DNA of 64,000 nt from the NCBI RefSeq assembly GCF_040546595.1, contig NZ_JBEPOB010000001.1, positions 689,501-753,500 of the forward strand, given 5' to 3'. The number at the start of each line of letters is the position of its first letter. Position 1 is the first letter of the stretch. This document shows, in pieces, positions 9,765 to 19,632 of the stretch. A program made the translations under genes and the position numbers. The notes below the pieces were generated by a model that saw only the letters and a list, made by a program, of their open reading frames with translations, had not been told where the DNA came from and made no database searches. The stretch is from Bosea sp. OAE506. GTDB taxonomy: Bacteria; Pseudomonadota; Alphaproteobacteria; Rhizobiales; Beijerinckiaceae.

Positions 9765-9786
9765 TGGTGCGGCTTACGCAACCGAC

Positions 9787-9876
9787 GTCATGTTCGGGCT
9801 CGACCCGGGCATCTCGAAATCCAGCGATCTGGTCACGAGATTCCCGGGTCTGCGCTTCGCTTCGCCCGAGAATGAC
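9787..9876. repeat. Intergenic palindromic repeat, copy 2 (inverted orientation)
   Basis: A 90-bp element bounded by GTCAT and ATGAC, in the opposite orientation to the copy at 8133-8207. It starts GTCATGTTCGGGCTCGACCC and ends CTTCGCCCGAGAATGAC. It fills the gap between the ATPase gene and the first permease. It reads through in frame ahead of the permease, so an upstream ATG at 9790 inside the repeat should not be used as the permease start. Confidence 0.8.
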
Positions 9877-9888
9877 GGCGAGCTGCCC

Positions 9889-10989
9889 ATGAGCGCAGCC
9901 CCCATCGAACTGCCGCGCTGGGCGGATACGGCGCTGGTTCCACTGGTCTCGGTCGCGGCCGCGCTCGCCGTCTCCGGGCTCGTCGTGATCGGCATCGGCG
10001 AGAGCCCGCTGGAGGCGACCGCGCTCCTGCTGCGCGGCGCGCTCGGCTCGGCCGAGGGCATCGGCTTCACGCTCTACTACACGACGAATTTCATCTTCAC
10101 GGGGCTGGCCGTCGCGGTCGCCTTCCATGCCGGGCTATTCAACATCGGCGGCGAGGGCCAGGCGACGATCGCCGGCATCTTCGCCGCCCTGGCCTGCCTC
10201 TGGCTCGCCCCGCTGCCCGGCCTGCTGCTGGTGCCGCTGGCGGTGCTGGCGGCGGCGGCGGGCGGCGCGCTCTATGGCTTCATCCCCGGCTGGCTCCAGG
10301 CGACGCGCGGCAGCCATGTCGTGATTACCACGATCATGTTCAACTTCCTGGCGGCGACGCTGACCGTCTATCTGCTGGTGGAAGTGATCGGGAAACCCGG
10401 CTCGATGCAGCCGGAGACGCCGGAATTCGCCGCCCATGCGGTCCTGACCCCGATGCACAAGCTGCTGGCGCCGCTTGGCATCACCCTGCCCGCGACGCCG
10501 CTGAACAGCGCCTTCCTGCTGGCGCTCGCCGCGCTCGTCGCCGTCTGGGCGCTGATCTTCCGCTCGCGGCTGGGCTATGCGATCCGCACCGTCGGCGCCA
10601 ATCCGAGGGCTGCAGCCTATGCCGGCATCTCGCCCGCGCGCATCACGATGGTCGCCATGGCGATCTCGGGGGCGCTCGCCGGCGGGCTTGCCGTCAACGA
10701 GGTGATGGGCGTGCAGCACCGGCTGCTGCTCGATTTCACCGCCGGCTACGGTTTCGTCGGCATCGCGGTGGCGCTGATGGGGCGCGGGCACCCGGTTGGC
10801 GTGGCGCTCGCGGCGCTGCTCTTCGGCGTGCTCTACCAGGGCGGGGCGGAACTCTCCTTCGACAAGCCTGCCATCACCCGCGACATGGTGGTGGTGATCG
10901 GCGGCGTGATCATCCTGTTCGCCGGCGCGCTGGACGGGTTGTTCCGGCGGGCGGTGGCGGTGCTGCTGCGGCCAGGGCGGGCAGCCTGA
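9889..10989 (+). CDS. Nucleoside ABC transporter permease, subunit 1
   Basis: A 366-residue BPD_transp_2 family inner-membrane permease with about nine hydrophobic segments. The conserved region F-N-I-G-G-E-G-Q near residue 85 and the loop G-A-N-P-R-A-A-A-Y-A-G-I mark the NupP/YufP type. I place the start at ATG 9889 (M-S-A-A-P-I-E) because the earlier in-frame ATG at 9790 lies inside an intergenic repeat. It ends 2 bp before the second permease. The two probably form the heterodimeric channel. Confidence 0.93.
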   Translation: MSAAPIELPRWADTALVPLVSVAAALAVSGLVVIGIGESPLEATALLLRGALGSAEGIGFTLYYTTNFIFTGLAVAVAFHAGLFNIGGEGQATIAGIFAALACLWLAPLPGLLLVPLAVLAAAAGGALYGFIPGWLQATRGSHVVITTIMFNFLAATLTVYLLVEVIGKPGSMQPETPEFAAHAVLTPMHKLLAPLGITLPATPLNSAFLLALAALVAVWALIFRSRLGYAIRTVGANPRAAAYAGISPARITMVAMAISGALAGGLAVNEVMGVQHRLLLDFTAGYGFVGIAVALMGRGHPVGVALAALLFGVLYQGGAELSFDKPAITRDMVVVIGGVIILFAGALDGLFRRAVAVLLRPGRAA

Positions 10990-10991
10990 CC

Positions 10992-11966
10992 ATGGACGCG
11001 ATCGCCACCTTCGCCGTCGTGCTCGACTCCGCGATCCGCCTCTCGGTGCCGCTGCTCTGCGCCGCCATGGCGGGCCTCTGGTCGGAGCGGGCCGGCGTCG
11101 TCGATATCGGGCTCGAGGGCAAGATGCTGATGGCCGCCTTCGCCTCGGCCGTCATCGCCGCGCAGAGCGGCTCGGCCTGGGCGGGGCTCGGCGCCGGCAT
11201 CCTCGCCTCGGTGATGCTGTCGCTGGTCCATGGCTTCGCGGCGATCACCTGGCGCGGCAACCAGATCGTCTCCGGCGTCGCCATCAACATGCTGGCGGCG
11301 GGGCTGACCGTGATCCTCGGCAATGCCTGGTTCGGCCAGGGCGGGCGCACGCCCACGCTCGAAGGCGCGGCGCGCTTCGGCGACGTGACGCTGCCCTTCG
11401 CGCAGACGCTGCGCACGGAGGTGCCGGAGCTTGGCCTGATCTATGACGAGGTGATCTCGGGCCATGCCGCGCCGGCCTATCTCGCGCTGCTGGCCGTGGT
11501 GCTGACGGCCGTCGTCCTGAAGCGCACCCGCTTCGGCCTGCGGCTGCGCGCGGTCGGCGAGAACCCGGCGGCGGTCGACACCGCCGGCATTTCGGTCGCC
11601 GGGCTGCGCTATGGCGCGGTGATCATCTGCGGGGTGCTGTGCGGGCTGGGCGGGACCTATCTCGCGGTGTCGCAATCGGCCGGCTTCCTGCCGCATATGA
11701 CCGCCGGCAAGGGCTTCATCGCGCTCGCTGCCGTGATCTTCGCCAATTGGCGACCCTGGCCGGCACTCTGGGCCTGCCTGCTCTTCGGCGGGCTCGACGC
11801 GGTGGCGATCCGGCTGCAGGGCGTCGCTCTGCCGGGCATCGGGCAGGTGCCGGTGCAGGCGATCCAGGCCCTGCCCTATCTGATGACGGTGATCCTGCTC
11901 GCCGGCTTCATCGGCAAGTCGACGCCGCCCAAGGCCGCCGGCCTGCCCTACGTAAAGGAGCGCTGA
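10992..11966 (+). CDS. Nucleoside ABC transporter permease, subunit 2
   Basis: A 324-residue BPD_transp_2 permease, the NupQ/YufQ-type partner of the preceding subunit. It has the same core motifs: D-I-G-L-E-G-K-M-L near residue 37 and G-E-N-P-A-A-V-D-T-A-G-I around residue 190 in the cytoplasmic coupling loop. It starts 2 bp after the first permease ends and stops 3 bp before cdd. The transporter and the cytidine deaminase are therefore in one tight transcription unit. Confidence 0.93.
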   Translation: MDAIATFAVVLDSAIRLSVPLLCAAMAGLWSERAGVVDIGLEGKMLMAAFASAVIAAQSGSAWAGLGAGILASVMLSLVHGFAAITWRGNQIVSGVAINMLAAGLTVILGNAWFGQGGRTPTLEGAARFGDVTLPFAQTLRTEVPELGLIYDEVISGHAAPAYLALLAVVLTAVVLKRTRFGLRLRAVGENPAAVDTAGISVAGLRYGAVIICGVLCGLGGTYLAVSQSAGFLPHMTAGKGFIALAAVIFANWRPWPALWACLLFGGLDAVAIRLQGVALPGIGQVPVQAIQALPYLMTVILLAGFIGKSTPPKAAGLPYVKER

Positions 11967-11969
11967 GCC

Positions 11970-12389
11970 ATGGGGACAAGCCCGGAAGCGATCGATTTCG
12001 AGGCGCTGTTTGCCGCTGCCGCGCGGGTGCAGACCTTCGCCTACGCTCCCTATTCGCGCTTTCGCGTCGGTGCAGCGATCCTCGGCGAGGATGGGGTCGT
12101 CTATCCCGGCTGCAATGTCGAGAACGCCGCCTACCCCTCCGGCAGCTGTGCCGAGCAGGGCGCGATCTCGGCGATGATCGCCGGCGGGAGCGAGCGCATC
12201 CGCGCGATCCTCGTCGTCGGCGACGGGGACGAGCTGGTGACGCCCTGCGGCGCCTGCCGCCAGCGCATCCGCGAATTCGCCGCGCCGGAGACGCCCGTCG
12301 CGATCGCGGGTCCCGGCGGCATCCGGCAGATGTTCTCGCTGGCGGAGCTGTTGCCCGCCTCCTTCGGACCGGACAATCTGCGCCGGTGA
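11970..12389 (+). CDS. cdd: Cytidine deaminase
   Basis: A 139-residue homotetrameric-type cytidine deaminase that converts cytidine and deoxycytidine to uridine and deoxyuridine. The substrate loop is F-R-V-G-A-A and N-V-E-N-A-A-Y. The zinc and catalytic motif is S-C-A-E-Q (Cys ligand and proton-shuttle Glu), and P-C-G-A-C-R-Q supplies the other two Cys ligands. It is 3 bp downstream of the permease gene, so imported pyrimidine nucleosides can be deaminated at once. Confidence 0.95.
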   Translation: MGTSPEAIDFEALFAAAARVQTFAYAPYSRFRVGAAILGEDGVVYPGCNVENAAYPSGSCAEQGAISAMIAGGSERIRAILVVGDGDELVTPCGACRQRIREFAAPETPVAIAGPGGIRQMFSLAELLPASFGPDNLRR

Positions 12390-12446
12390 CGCTGTTCTTT
12401 GTCGTGTGGCCGACCGCCTTTGTCTTTAACCGGCGTGCTTCTGCAG

Positions 12447-12549
12447 CCCTCGTCCTGAGGAGCGGACGACAGTCCGCGTCTCGAAGGATGCTCCAGAGCA
12501 CACTGGACCATCCTTCGAGACGCCGCTACGCGGCTCCTCAGGATGAGGG
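12447..12549. repeat. Long inverted-repeat intergenic element, second family
   Basis: A 103-bp imperfect palindrome. The left arm starts CCCTCGTCCTGAGGAGC, both arms contain the TCGAAGGAT/ATCCTTCGAGACG pair, and the right arm ends CTCCTCAGGATGAGGG. The arms can pair almost fully around a short centre. Elements with this sequence type are abundant in genomes of Bradyrhizobium, Bosea and relatives (recall, not searched). It lies between cdd and the phosphorylase gene and contains a spurious upstream ATG for the latter. Confidence 0.85.
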
Positions 12550-12569
12550 CTGAACTGGATTGTAACGGA

Positions 12570-13382
12570 ATGAGCACCGACACCGCCTTCACTGAAGCCG
12601 CCGAAGCCGTCCGCGCCCATGGTGTCGCAGCCCCGATCGACTGCGCCATCGTGCTCGGCACCGGGCTCGGCGGACTGGCCGACCATATCGAGGACGCGAT
12701 CCGCATTCCCTATGCCGCGGTCCCCGGCTTTCCCGCGGGCGGCGTCTCCGGCCATGCGCGGCAGCTCTACATCGGCCGGCTCGAGGGCAGGACGGTGCTG
12801 ATCTATCAGGGCCGGGCGCATTACTACGAGGGCGGCGACCCGGCGGTGATGCGGGTGCCGCTCGGCATGCTCTGCGAGCTAGGGGCGCCGCCGCTGATCC
12901 TGACCAATGCCGCAGGCTCGCTGAAGCCGCAGATGCCGCCGGGCAGCCTCGCGCTGATCACCGACCACATCAATCTGAACGGGCCGAACCCGCTCGTCGG
13001 CGATGCCGGCGACGGGCGCTTCGTGCCGATGGTCGACGCCTATGACCCGGCGCTTCGGGCGGGCCTGGCGCGCGCAGCGACGGCCGAAGGGCTGTCGCTG
13101 GGCGAGGGCGTCTATATGTGGTTCTCCGGCCCGAGCTTCGAGACGCCGGCCGAGATCCGGATGGCACAGGTGATGGGCGCCGATCTGGTGGGCATGTCGA
13201 CCGTGCCCGAGGTCATCCTGGCGCGGCGGCATGGCTTGCGCGTCGCGGGGCTGTCGATCGTCACTAATATGGGCGCCGGCCTGCATGGCGGGGCGCCCCA
13301 TCACGACGAGACCAAGGACGTCGCCGGCCGGGCGGCGGCCGACCTAGCCCGCCTGCTGCGCGCTTTCCTGAGGAGCCTGTGA
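12570..13382 (+). CDS. Purine-nucleoside phosphorylase (trimeric, PNP-I type)
   Basis: A 270-residue enzyme of the trimeric purine nucleoside phosphorylase family, which cleaves (deoxy)inosine and guanosine with phosphate. Visible motifs are L-G-T-G-L-G-G-L (phosphate loop, residue 30 area), G-R-A-H-Y-Y-E-G, L-T-N-A-A-G-S-L, the active-site block W-F-S-G-P-S-F-E-T-P-A-E-I-R and M-S-T-V-P-E-V, and T-N-M-G-A-G-L. The start is ATG 12570; an in-frame ATG at 12543 lies in the repeat and is unlikely. Its stop shares one base with the deoC ATG, so the two genes are translationally coupled. The likely symbol would be punA. Confidence 0.92.
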   Translation: MSTDTAFTEAAEAVRAHGVAAPIDCAIVLGTGLGGLADHIEDAIRIPYAAVPGFPAGGVSGHARQLYIGRLEGRTVLIYQGRAHYYEGGDPAVMRVPLGMLCELGAPPLILTNAAGSLKPQMPPGSLALITDHINLNGPNPLVGDAGDGRFVPMVDAYDPALRAGLARAATAEGLSLGEGVYMWFSGPSFETPAEIRMAQVMGADLVGMSTVPEVILARRHGLRVAGLSIVTNMGAGLHGGAPHHDETKDVAGRAAADLARLLRAFLRSL

Positions 13383-14146
13383 TGCCCGCATCCAGCATCG
13401 CGACCGCGCGGCGGGCTTTGTCCCTGCTCGACCTCACCGATCTCTCCGACAATGCCGACGAGGCGGGGCTGGCTGCGCTCTGCGCGCGCGCCGTCGGAGC
13501 ACCGGGTCCGGTCGCGGCGATCTGCATCTGGCCGCGCTTCGTGGCGCAGGCGCGCACGATGCTGGGCCGGGCGCCGGTCCGGATCGCGACGGTGGTGAAC
13601 TTCCCGCAAGGCGAGTCGACGGGCGCCGAGGTGCTGGCGGAGACGCAGAGCGCGGTCGCGGCGGGAGCCGACGAGATCGACCTCGTCCTGCCCTGGCGCG
13701 CCTTCCTGGCCGGCGATGCGGCGGGCGCCGAGGCCATGGTCCGCGCCGTCAGGGAGGCCTGTGGCGGCCAGACGCTGAAGGTCATTCTCGAAACCGGGGA
13801 GTACCCCGATCTCGACCGGGTCCGCGCCGCCTCTGAACTCGCCATCGCGGCGGGGGCCGATTTCATCAAGACTTCGACCGGCAAGACCGCGCATTCGGCC
13901 AGCCTGCCGGCGGCCCGGACAATGCTGGAGGTGATCGCGGCGAACGGCCGGCCGGTGGGCCTCAAGCCCTCGGGTGGGATCCGCACGCTCGCGGATGCCG
14001 CGGGCTATCTGGAACTGGCCGACGCCATCATGGGGTCGGGCTGGGCGACGGCCGAAACCTTCCGCTTCGGCGCGAGCGGGCTGCACCAGGTGCTGGTCGA
14101 CGCGATCGCGGGCGAGGCGTCGGGCACGGCAAGCGGGTCCTACTGA
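13382..14146 (+). CDS. deoC: Deoxyribose-phosphate aldolase
   Basis: A 254-residue class I aldolase splitting 2-deoxyribose-5-phosphate into acetaldehyde and glyceraldehyde-3-phosphate. Characteristic segments are [18 protein letters not shown], the Schiff-base lysine in D-F-I-K-T-S-T-G-K, and G-L-K-P-S-G-G-I-R with the second active-site Lys. The ATG at 13382 overlaps the phosphorylase stop; a GTG three bases earlier is a weaker alternative. It takes the deoxyribose phosphate released by the phosphorylases on either side after mutase action. No deoB is seen in the window. Confidence 0.95.
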   Translation: MPASSIATARRALSLLDLTDLSDNADEAGLAALCARAVGAPGPVAAICIWPRFVAQARTMLGRAPVRIATVVNFPQGESTGAEVLAETQSAVAAGADEIDLVLPWRAFLAGDAAGAEAMVRAVREACGGQTLKVILETGEYPDLDRVRAASELAIAAGADFIKTSTGKTAHSASLPAARTMLEVIAANGRPVGLKPSGGIRTLADAAGYLELADAIMGSGWATAETFRFGASGLHQVLVDAIAGEASGTASGSY

Positions 14147-14147
14147 G

Positions 14148-15472
<1,325 letters not shown>

Positions 15473-15476
<4 letters not shown>

Positions 15477-16417
15477 GCCTGCTGCTGGCGATGACGGGAT
15501 GGCATGTCGAGGATTGGCGGGCACGCTTCGCGGCGCTTTTGCCTGACATGCCCGTGGTGATCCTGGGCGAACCCTTTGACCGGCGCTCGGTGCATTACGT
15601 CGCGAGCTGGAAACATCCCGAGGGCAGCCTGTCGGGCCTGCCGAACCTCGCCGCGGTGTTCTCGCTCGGGGCCGGCGTCGACCATCTCTTCGCGGATACG
15701 CGCCTGCCGGAGGTGCCGATCGCGCGCGTCGTCGATCCCGACCTGACGACGCGGATGAGTGAATACATCGTGCTGCACTGCCTGCGCTATCTGCGCCAGC
15801 AGCCGCGCTATGACCGGCAGCAGCGCGAGACGGTCTGGGACGACGATCGCCACCAGCCGGCCGCGCGCTCGGTGCGCGTCGGCATCATGGGGCTCGGCGA
15901 ACTCGGGCAGGACGCCGCCCGCAAGCTCCAGGTGATGGGTTTCGACGTCGCTGGCTGGAGCCGCTCTCCGAAAACGGTCGAGGGCCTCGCGACCTTCGCC
16001 GGCAGCGACGGCATGGTCGATTTCCTGGCGCGTACCGACATCCTCGTCAGCCTGCTGCCGCTGACGCCTGACACGCGCGGCCTGATCGATGCCAAGCTGC
16101 TCGCCGGGCTGGCCCAGGGCGGGCGCCTGGGCGGTCCGTTCCTGATCAATGCCGGCCGCGGCGGACTTCAGGTCGAGGCCGACATTCTGGCCGCGCTGGA
16201 GGCCGGCACGCTGAAGGGCGCGACGCTCGACGTCTTCGAGACCGAGCCGCTGCCGGCGGAGTCGCCGCTCTGGTCGCATCCGGCCGTCACCGTGACGCCC
16301 CACAATGCGGCGATGTCGGAGCCGGAAGCGGTGGCGACGCTGATCTCCGCGCAGATCCGCCGGCTCGAGGCCGGCGAGCCGCTGGAGCACGTCGTCGATC
16401 CCGCCCGGGGCTACTGA
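15473..16417 (+). CDS. D-2-hydroxyacid dehydrogenase, glyoxylate/hydroxypyruvate reductase A-like
   Basis: A 314-residue NAD(P)-dependent D-2-hydroxyacid dehydrogenase of the GhrA branch. The nucleotide fold is G-I-M-G-L-G-E-L-G near residue 137. The catalytic triad appears as Arg in N-A-G-R-G-G, Glu in F-E-T-E-P-L and His in T-P-H-N-A-A. The ATG at 15473 overlaps deoA by 4 bp (ATGA), so it is co-translated with the nucleoside operon. Why a glyoxylate or hydroxypyruvate reductase belongs there is unclear; it may handle aldehyde- or purine-derived oxoacids (inference). It ends overlapping the convergent SDR gene by 7 bp. Confidence 0.9.
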
Positions 16418-17268
16418 GCCGCGGGCGCCTTCTTGAGGAAGGTCTTGAACGCCTCGGCATGGTCGGGGTGCCAGCGCGACAGCGGCGGGCGGTTCTCGAT
16501 GATGTCGCCCATGGCCCAGGCCATGCGCTTCTCGTCGAGCGCGCGCGGCGTCTCGTTGTCCGGGCAGAGGATGTAGAAGTCGCCCTCCTCCAGCCGCTCC
16601 AGCATGAAGGCGACGGTTTCGTCCGGCGTCCAGGCGCCCTCGGGCTGGTCGAGCCGGCCCCTCGCCGTCAGCCGCGTGAAGACGAAGCCGGGGATCAGCA
16701 GATGGGCGCTGATCCGGCACCCGGCGCGACCGCGCAGATCATGCTGCAGAGCCTCGGTGAAGGCTTTCACGGCTGCCTTCGAGACATTGTAGGCGGGGTC
16801 TCCCGGCGGGGTGGTGATGCCCTGCTTGGAGCCGGTGTTGACGACGATGCCGGGCTGGCCGCTTTCCAGCATGGCCGGCACGAAGACCTGGGTGCCGTGA
16901 ATGATGCCCCAGAGATTGACGGCAAGGATGCGCTGCCAGTCCGCGGCCGGCGAGAACAGGGCGCTGCCGGGCTGGATGCCGGCATTGTTCATCAGCACAT
17001 GGACGGCCCCGAAACGGCCCATGACCTCGTCCCGCAGCGTCTCCAGCGCGGCGCGGTCGGCGACGTCGAGCGGCCGGGCGAGCACCTGCGCCTCCGAGCC
17101 CGCAAATTCCGCCAGCGATAGGGCAAGCGCGGTCTCGTCGCGATCGGCCAGGACAACGTTCATGCCGCGGCGGACGAAGGCACGCGCGGCCGCGAGGCCG
17201 ATGCCGGAGGCGGCGCCCGTGACGACTGCCAAATGGCCGGGGCCGAGAACATCCATCGCCGTCGTCAT
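16411..17268 (-). CDS. Short-chain dehydrogenase/reductase (SDR)
   Basis: A 285-residue classical SDR. The cofactor motif T-G-A-A-S-G-I-G is at residues 18-25, followed by D-V-A-D, N-N-A-G (residue ~93) and the catalytic Y-N-V-S-K. Ser is supplied by N-T-G-S-K-Q. An Asp after the second strand (L-A-D-R-D) suggests NAD preference. The C-terminal 60 residues (about F-Y-I-L-C-P-D-N-E-T) are longer than in minimal SDRs. Substrate unknown. It overlaps the convergent reductase gene by 7 bp at the stop codons. Confidence 0.88.
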   Translation of the reverse strand: MTTAMDVLGPGHLAVVTGAASGIGLAAARAFVRRGMNVVLADRDETALALSLAEFAGSEAQVLARPLDVADRAALETLRDEVMGRFGAVHVLMNNAGIQPGSALFSPAADWQRILAVNLWGIIHGTQVFVPAMLESGQPGIVVNTGSKQGITTPPGDPAYNVSKAAVKAFTEALQHDLRGRAGCRISAHLLIPGFVFTRLTARGRLDQPEGAWTPDETVAFMLERLEEGDFYILCPDNETPRALDEKRMAWAMGDIIENRPPLSRWHPDHAEAFKTFLKKAPAAQ

Positions 17269-17461
17269 GTCTGACCATCCCTTGCTGACACGCGGACAAC
17301 CCGCAGGCCGCCGCGCCGAGCGGGGGTTCTGTCAGCCGATGCGGGCACGATCATGGCGGCTCGCGGCCACCGTCACGGCGTCGTCACGCATTCGTCGTCG
17401 CGCTGAAATCCGTCGGCGCCAATCGGAGCGGGTCCCGCCCTTCCCTCTCCCGGAGCGTTCC

Positions 17462-18820
17462 ATGCGCCTTTCCCTGATCGCGGCCCTGCTGCTCTCCTCG
17501 ACCATCCTCGCCGGTGCGCAGGACGCACCGAAGGAGTTTCCGGCCAGGCTGGTCGGCCATGCTTTGCTGCCGGCCAACACCATGGTCGCTCCTCCCGCCG
17601 ACGCACCGGCGGACCTCAGGGTCTCCGGCAAGTTCGTGACACCCGGCAAGCGGGTCGAGGCGGTGGGCACCGTCATGGGCACCTCGGGCGGGCGCCCGAC
17701 CGGGCTCTCGACGCCGTTCCAGGGCCAGCCGGTGCAGGGCTTCTCGGGCATCCGCTCGCTCGGCAATGGCGAGTTCCTGGTCCTCACCGACAACGGCTTC
17801 GGGTCCAAGGCGAATTCGCCCGACGCGATGCTGTTCTTCCACCGGCTCAAGGCCGATTTCGCCACCGGCCAGATCGAGCGTCTCGCCACGACCTTCCTGC
17901 ACGACCCCGACAAGAAGGTGCCGTTCCGCATCGCCAATGAGGGCACCGAGAAGCGTTACCTCACCGGCGCGGATTTCGACCCTGAATCGATCCAGCCGAT
18001 CGGCGGCAAGTTCTGGATCGGCGAGGAGTTCGGCCCCTATCTGATCCGCGTCGACGCCAGCGGCAAGGTCGAGGCCGTGTTCGAGACGATGGTCGACGGC
18101 AAGCCCGCCCGCTCGCCCGACCATTTCGCTGTGACCACGCCGGCGGCGCCCAACCTGCCGGTCGAGTTCAATGTCCGCCGCTCGAAGGGCTATGAGGGCA
18201 TGGCGCAGTCCCCTGACGGGCGCTTCCTGTATCCGCTGCTCGAAGGCCCGCTCTGGTCGCCTGAGACCAAGGGCAATGAGGAGATCGACGGCAAGGAAGT
18301 GCTGCGCATCCTCGAATTCGACGTCGCCGCCGAGAAGTGGACCGGCCGCTCCTGGTTCTTCCCGCTGGAGCAGAAGGGCCTCGCGATCGGCGACTTCAAC
18401 ATGATCGACAGCACGACAGCGCTCATCATCGAAAGGGATAACGGCGAGGGCACCGGCGACAAGGCCTGCGCCACCGGACAGCGCGGCCCGGACTGCTTCC
18501 ACGACCTCGCCAAGTTCAAGCGGATCGTGAAGATCGAGATGACCGACGCCAATGTCGGCAAGGCCGTGCGCAAGGTCGGCTTCATCGATCTGATGAAGAT
18601 CGCCGATCCCGACAGGAAGGCCAAGCAGGGCGCCATCGACGGCGTGCTGCCTTTCCCCTTCTTCACCATCGAGAACGTCGATGTGGTCGACCGCGCCAAC
18701 GGCATCATCGTCGTCGGCAACGATAACAACCTGCCCTTCTCCTCCTCGCGCGACCCGAAGAAGGCCGACGACAACGAGCTCGTCCTGCTCTCGGTGAAGG
18801 AGCTCCTCGACGCGAAGTGA
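17462..18820 (+). CDS. Secreted esterase-like activity of phytase family protein
   Basis: A 452-residue secreted protein. The signal peptide spans residues 1-19 (M-R-L-S-L-I-A-A-L-L-L-S, cleaving near A-G-A-Q). The rest matches the phytase-like esterase/beta-propeller family (PF13449): G-F-S-G-I-R, L-T-D-N-G-F-G-S-K-A-N, D-P-E-S-I, I-G-E-E-F-G-P-Y-L and N-V-D-V-V, with repeated Asp/Glu-rich blade motifs that may bind calcium. The start is the ATG at 17462, where the signal sequence begins; the frame is open further upstream without coding likeness. True substrates for the family are poorly known, so phytase activity should not be assumed. Confidence 0.85.
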   Translation: MRLSLIAALLLSSTILAGAQDAPKEFPARLVGHALLPANTMVAPPADAPADLRVSGKFVTPGKRVEAVGTVMGTSGGRPTGLSTPFQGQPVQGFSGIRSLGNGEFLVLTDNGFGSKANSPDAMLFFHRLKADFATGQIERLATTFLHDPDKKVPFRIANEGTEKRYLTGADFDPESIQPIGGKFWIGEEFGPYLIRVDASGKVEAVFETMVDGKPARSPDHFAVTTPAAPNLPVEFNVRRSKGYEGMAQSPDGRFLYPLLEGPLWSPETKGNEEIDGKEVLRILEFDVAAEKWTGRSWFFPLEQKGLAIGDFNMIDSTTALIIERDNGEGTGDKACATGQRGPDCFHDLAKFKRIVKIEMTDANVGKAVRKVGFIDLMKIADPDRKAKQGAIDGVLPFPFFTIENVDVVDRANGIIVVGNDNNLPFSSSRDPKKADDNELVLLSVKELLDAK

Positions 18821-18866
18821 GGACGATCCGGCGCGGAGATCGCGCCAGGGATCAGCCCAGTCTGTC

Positions 18867-18893
18867 ACGCCGCCCGTCATGGGGCGGCGTTTG
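18867..18893 (+). terminator. Stem-loop after the phytase-like gene
   Basis: An 8-bp GC stem (CGCCGCCC / GGGCGGCG, 18868-18875 with 18882-18889) with a short loop, followed by TTT. It lies 47 bp downstream of the stop codon. The T run is short, so this is a probable but weak intrinsic terminator. Confidence 0.5.
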
Positions 18894-18989
18894 GCGCTTT
18901 GGACGGGGAAAGGTGCAGATTTTGGGCCTTGCCCGGCGCCCTTCCTCGGCTAGACATTAAGGCGAAATCCTTCGCGAGCGACCGAACCC

Positions 18990-19623
18990 GTGCCGACCCG
19001 TCCCCGCTTCCGCCTCTCCGCCGCCCTGTTCGCCACCGCGCTGCTCGGCGCCTGCCAGGCCACACCGCAGCTGACGCTGTCCTCGGCACCGGCCTATTCG
19101 CCGGAATGGTGCGCGGCCGCGAAGTCACTGGCCCCCAACTCCGGCTCGAACCTGTTCGCCACCGGGCGCTGCCACGAACTCGGGATCGCCGGCTTCCCGA
19201 AGGAAGAGAACCTCTACCTGTTCTATTACACGCAGGGCGCGCGCTGAGGCAGCCTGCAGGCCGCCGAGGCCTTGGCGCGACTGGGCCAGCCCGTGGCCCG
19301 ATGCCGATCTCCAGGCCGATGCCCGCGACAGGGCCGACCAGCGCCGCGCCGATGCGGCGATGGCCGCCGCGATCCGCGGCAACGTCAACCCGCCAGGCCC
19401 GCCGCGCCCCTCGCCGCTGCCGATGACGCCGACGGTGCGGATCCCCAACACGACCTTCCAGCAGACGCCGTCACGGCCGCCCCCGTCCCTGTCGATCCCG
19501 ACGCAGTCGACCCAGCCGCAGGGCCGGACCTCCACCCAGTCGCGGCGCGAATGCGTGAACGGCGTCTGCAAGACGGTGACGACCACCTGCGTCAACGGCA
19601 GCTGCACCACGACCAGCCAGTGA
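18990..19623 (+). pseudogene. Small lipoprotein with Cys-rich tail, reading frame broken
   Basis: The frame opens at GTG 18990 with a lipoprotein signal (lipobox L-L-G-A-C at about residue 22) and runs 85 residues to TGA 19245-19247. The same frame continues after the stop as plausible coding (G-S-L-Q-A-A-E-A-L-A-R-L-G-Q-P-V-A). At 19297-19299 (CCC) one surplus base shifts it into a frame that runs to 19623. That part carries an Ala/Asp/Arg-rich helix, a long Pro-rich segment and a Cys tail (E-C-V-N-G-V-C-K-T-V-T-T-T-C-V-N-G-S-C). The pieces look like one secreted protein of about 210 residues. The alternative is that the gene truly ends at 19247. Function unknown. Confidence 0.5.
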
Positions 19624-19632
19624 GGCGGCTGC

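Noticed and set aside
16901..17461. N-terminal extension of the phytase-like protein
   Set aside because: A clean signal peptide starts at 17462; the extension is antisense to the SDR gene.
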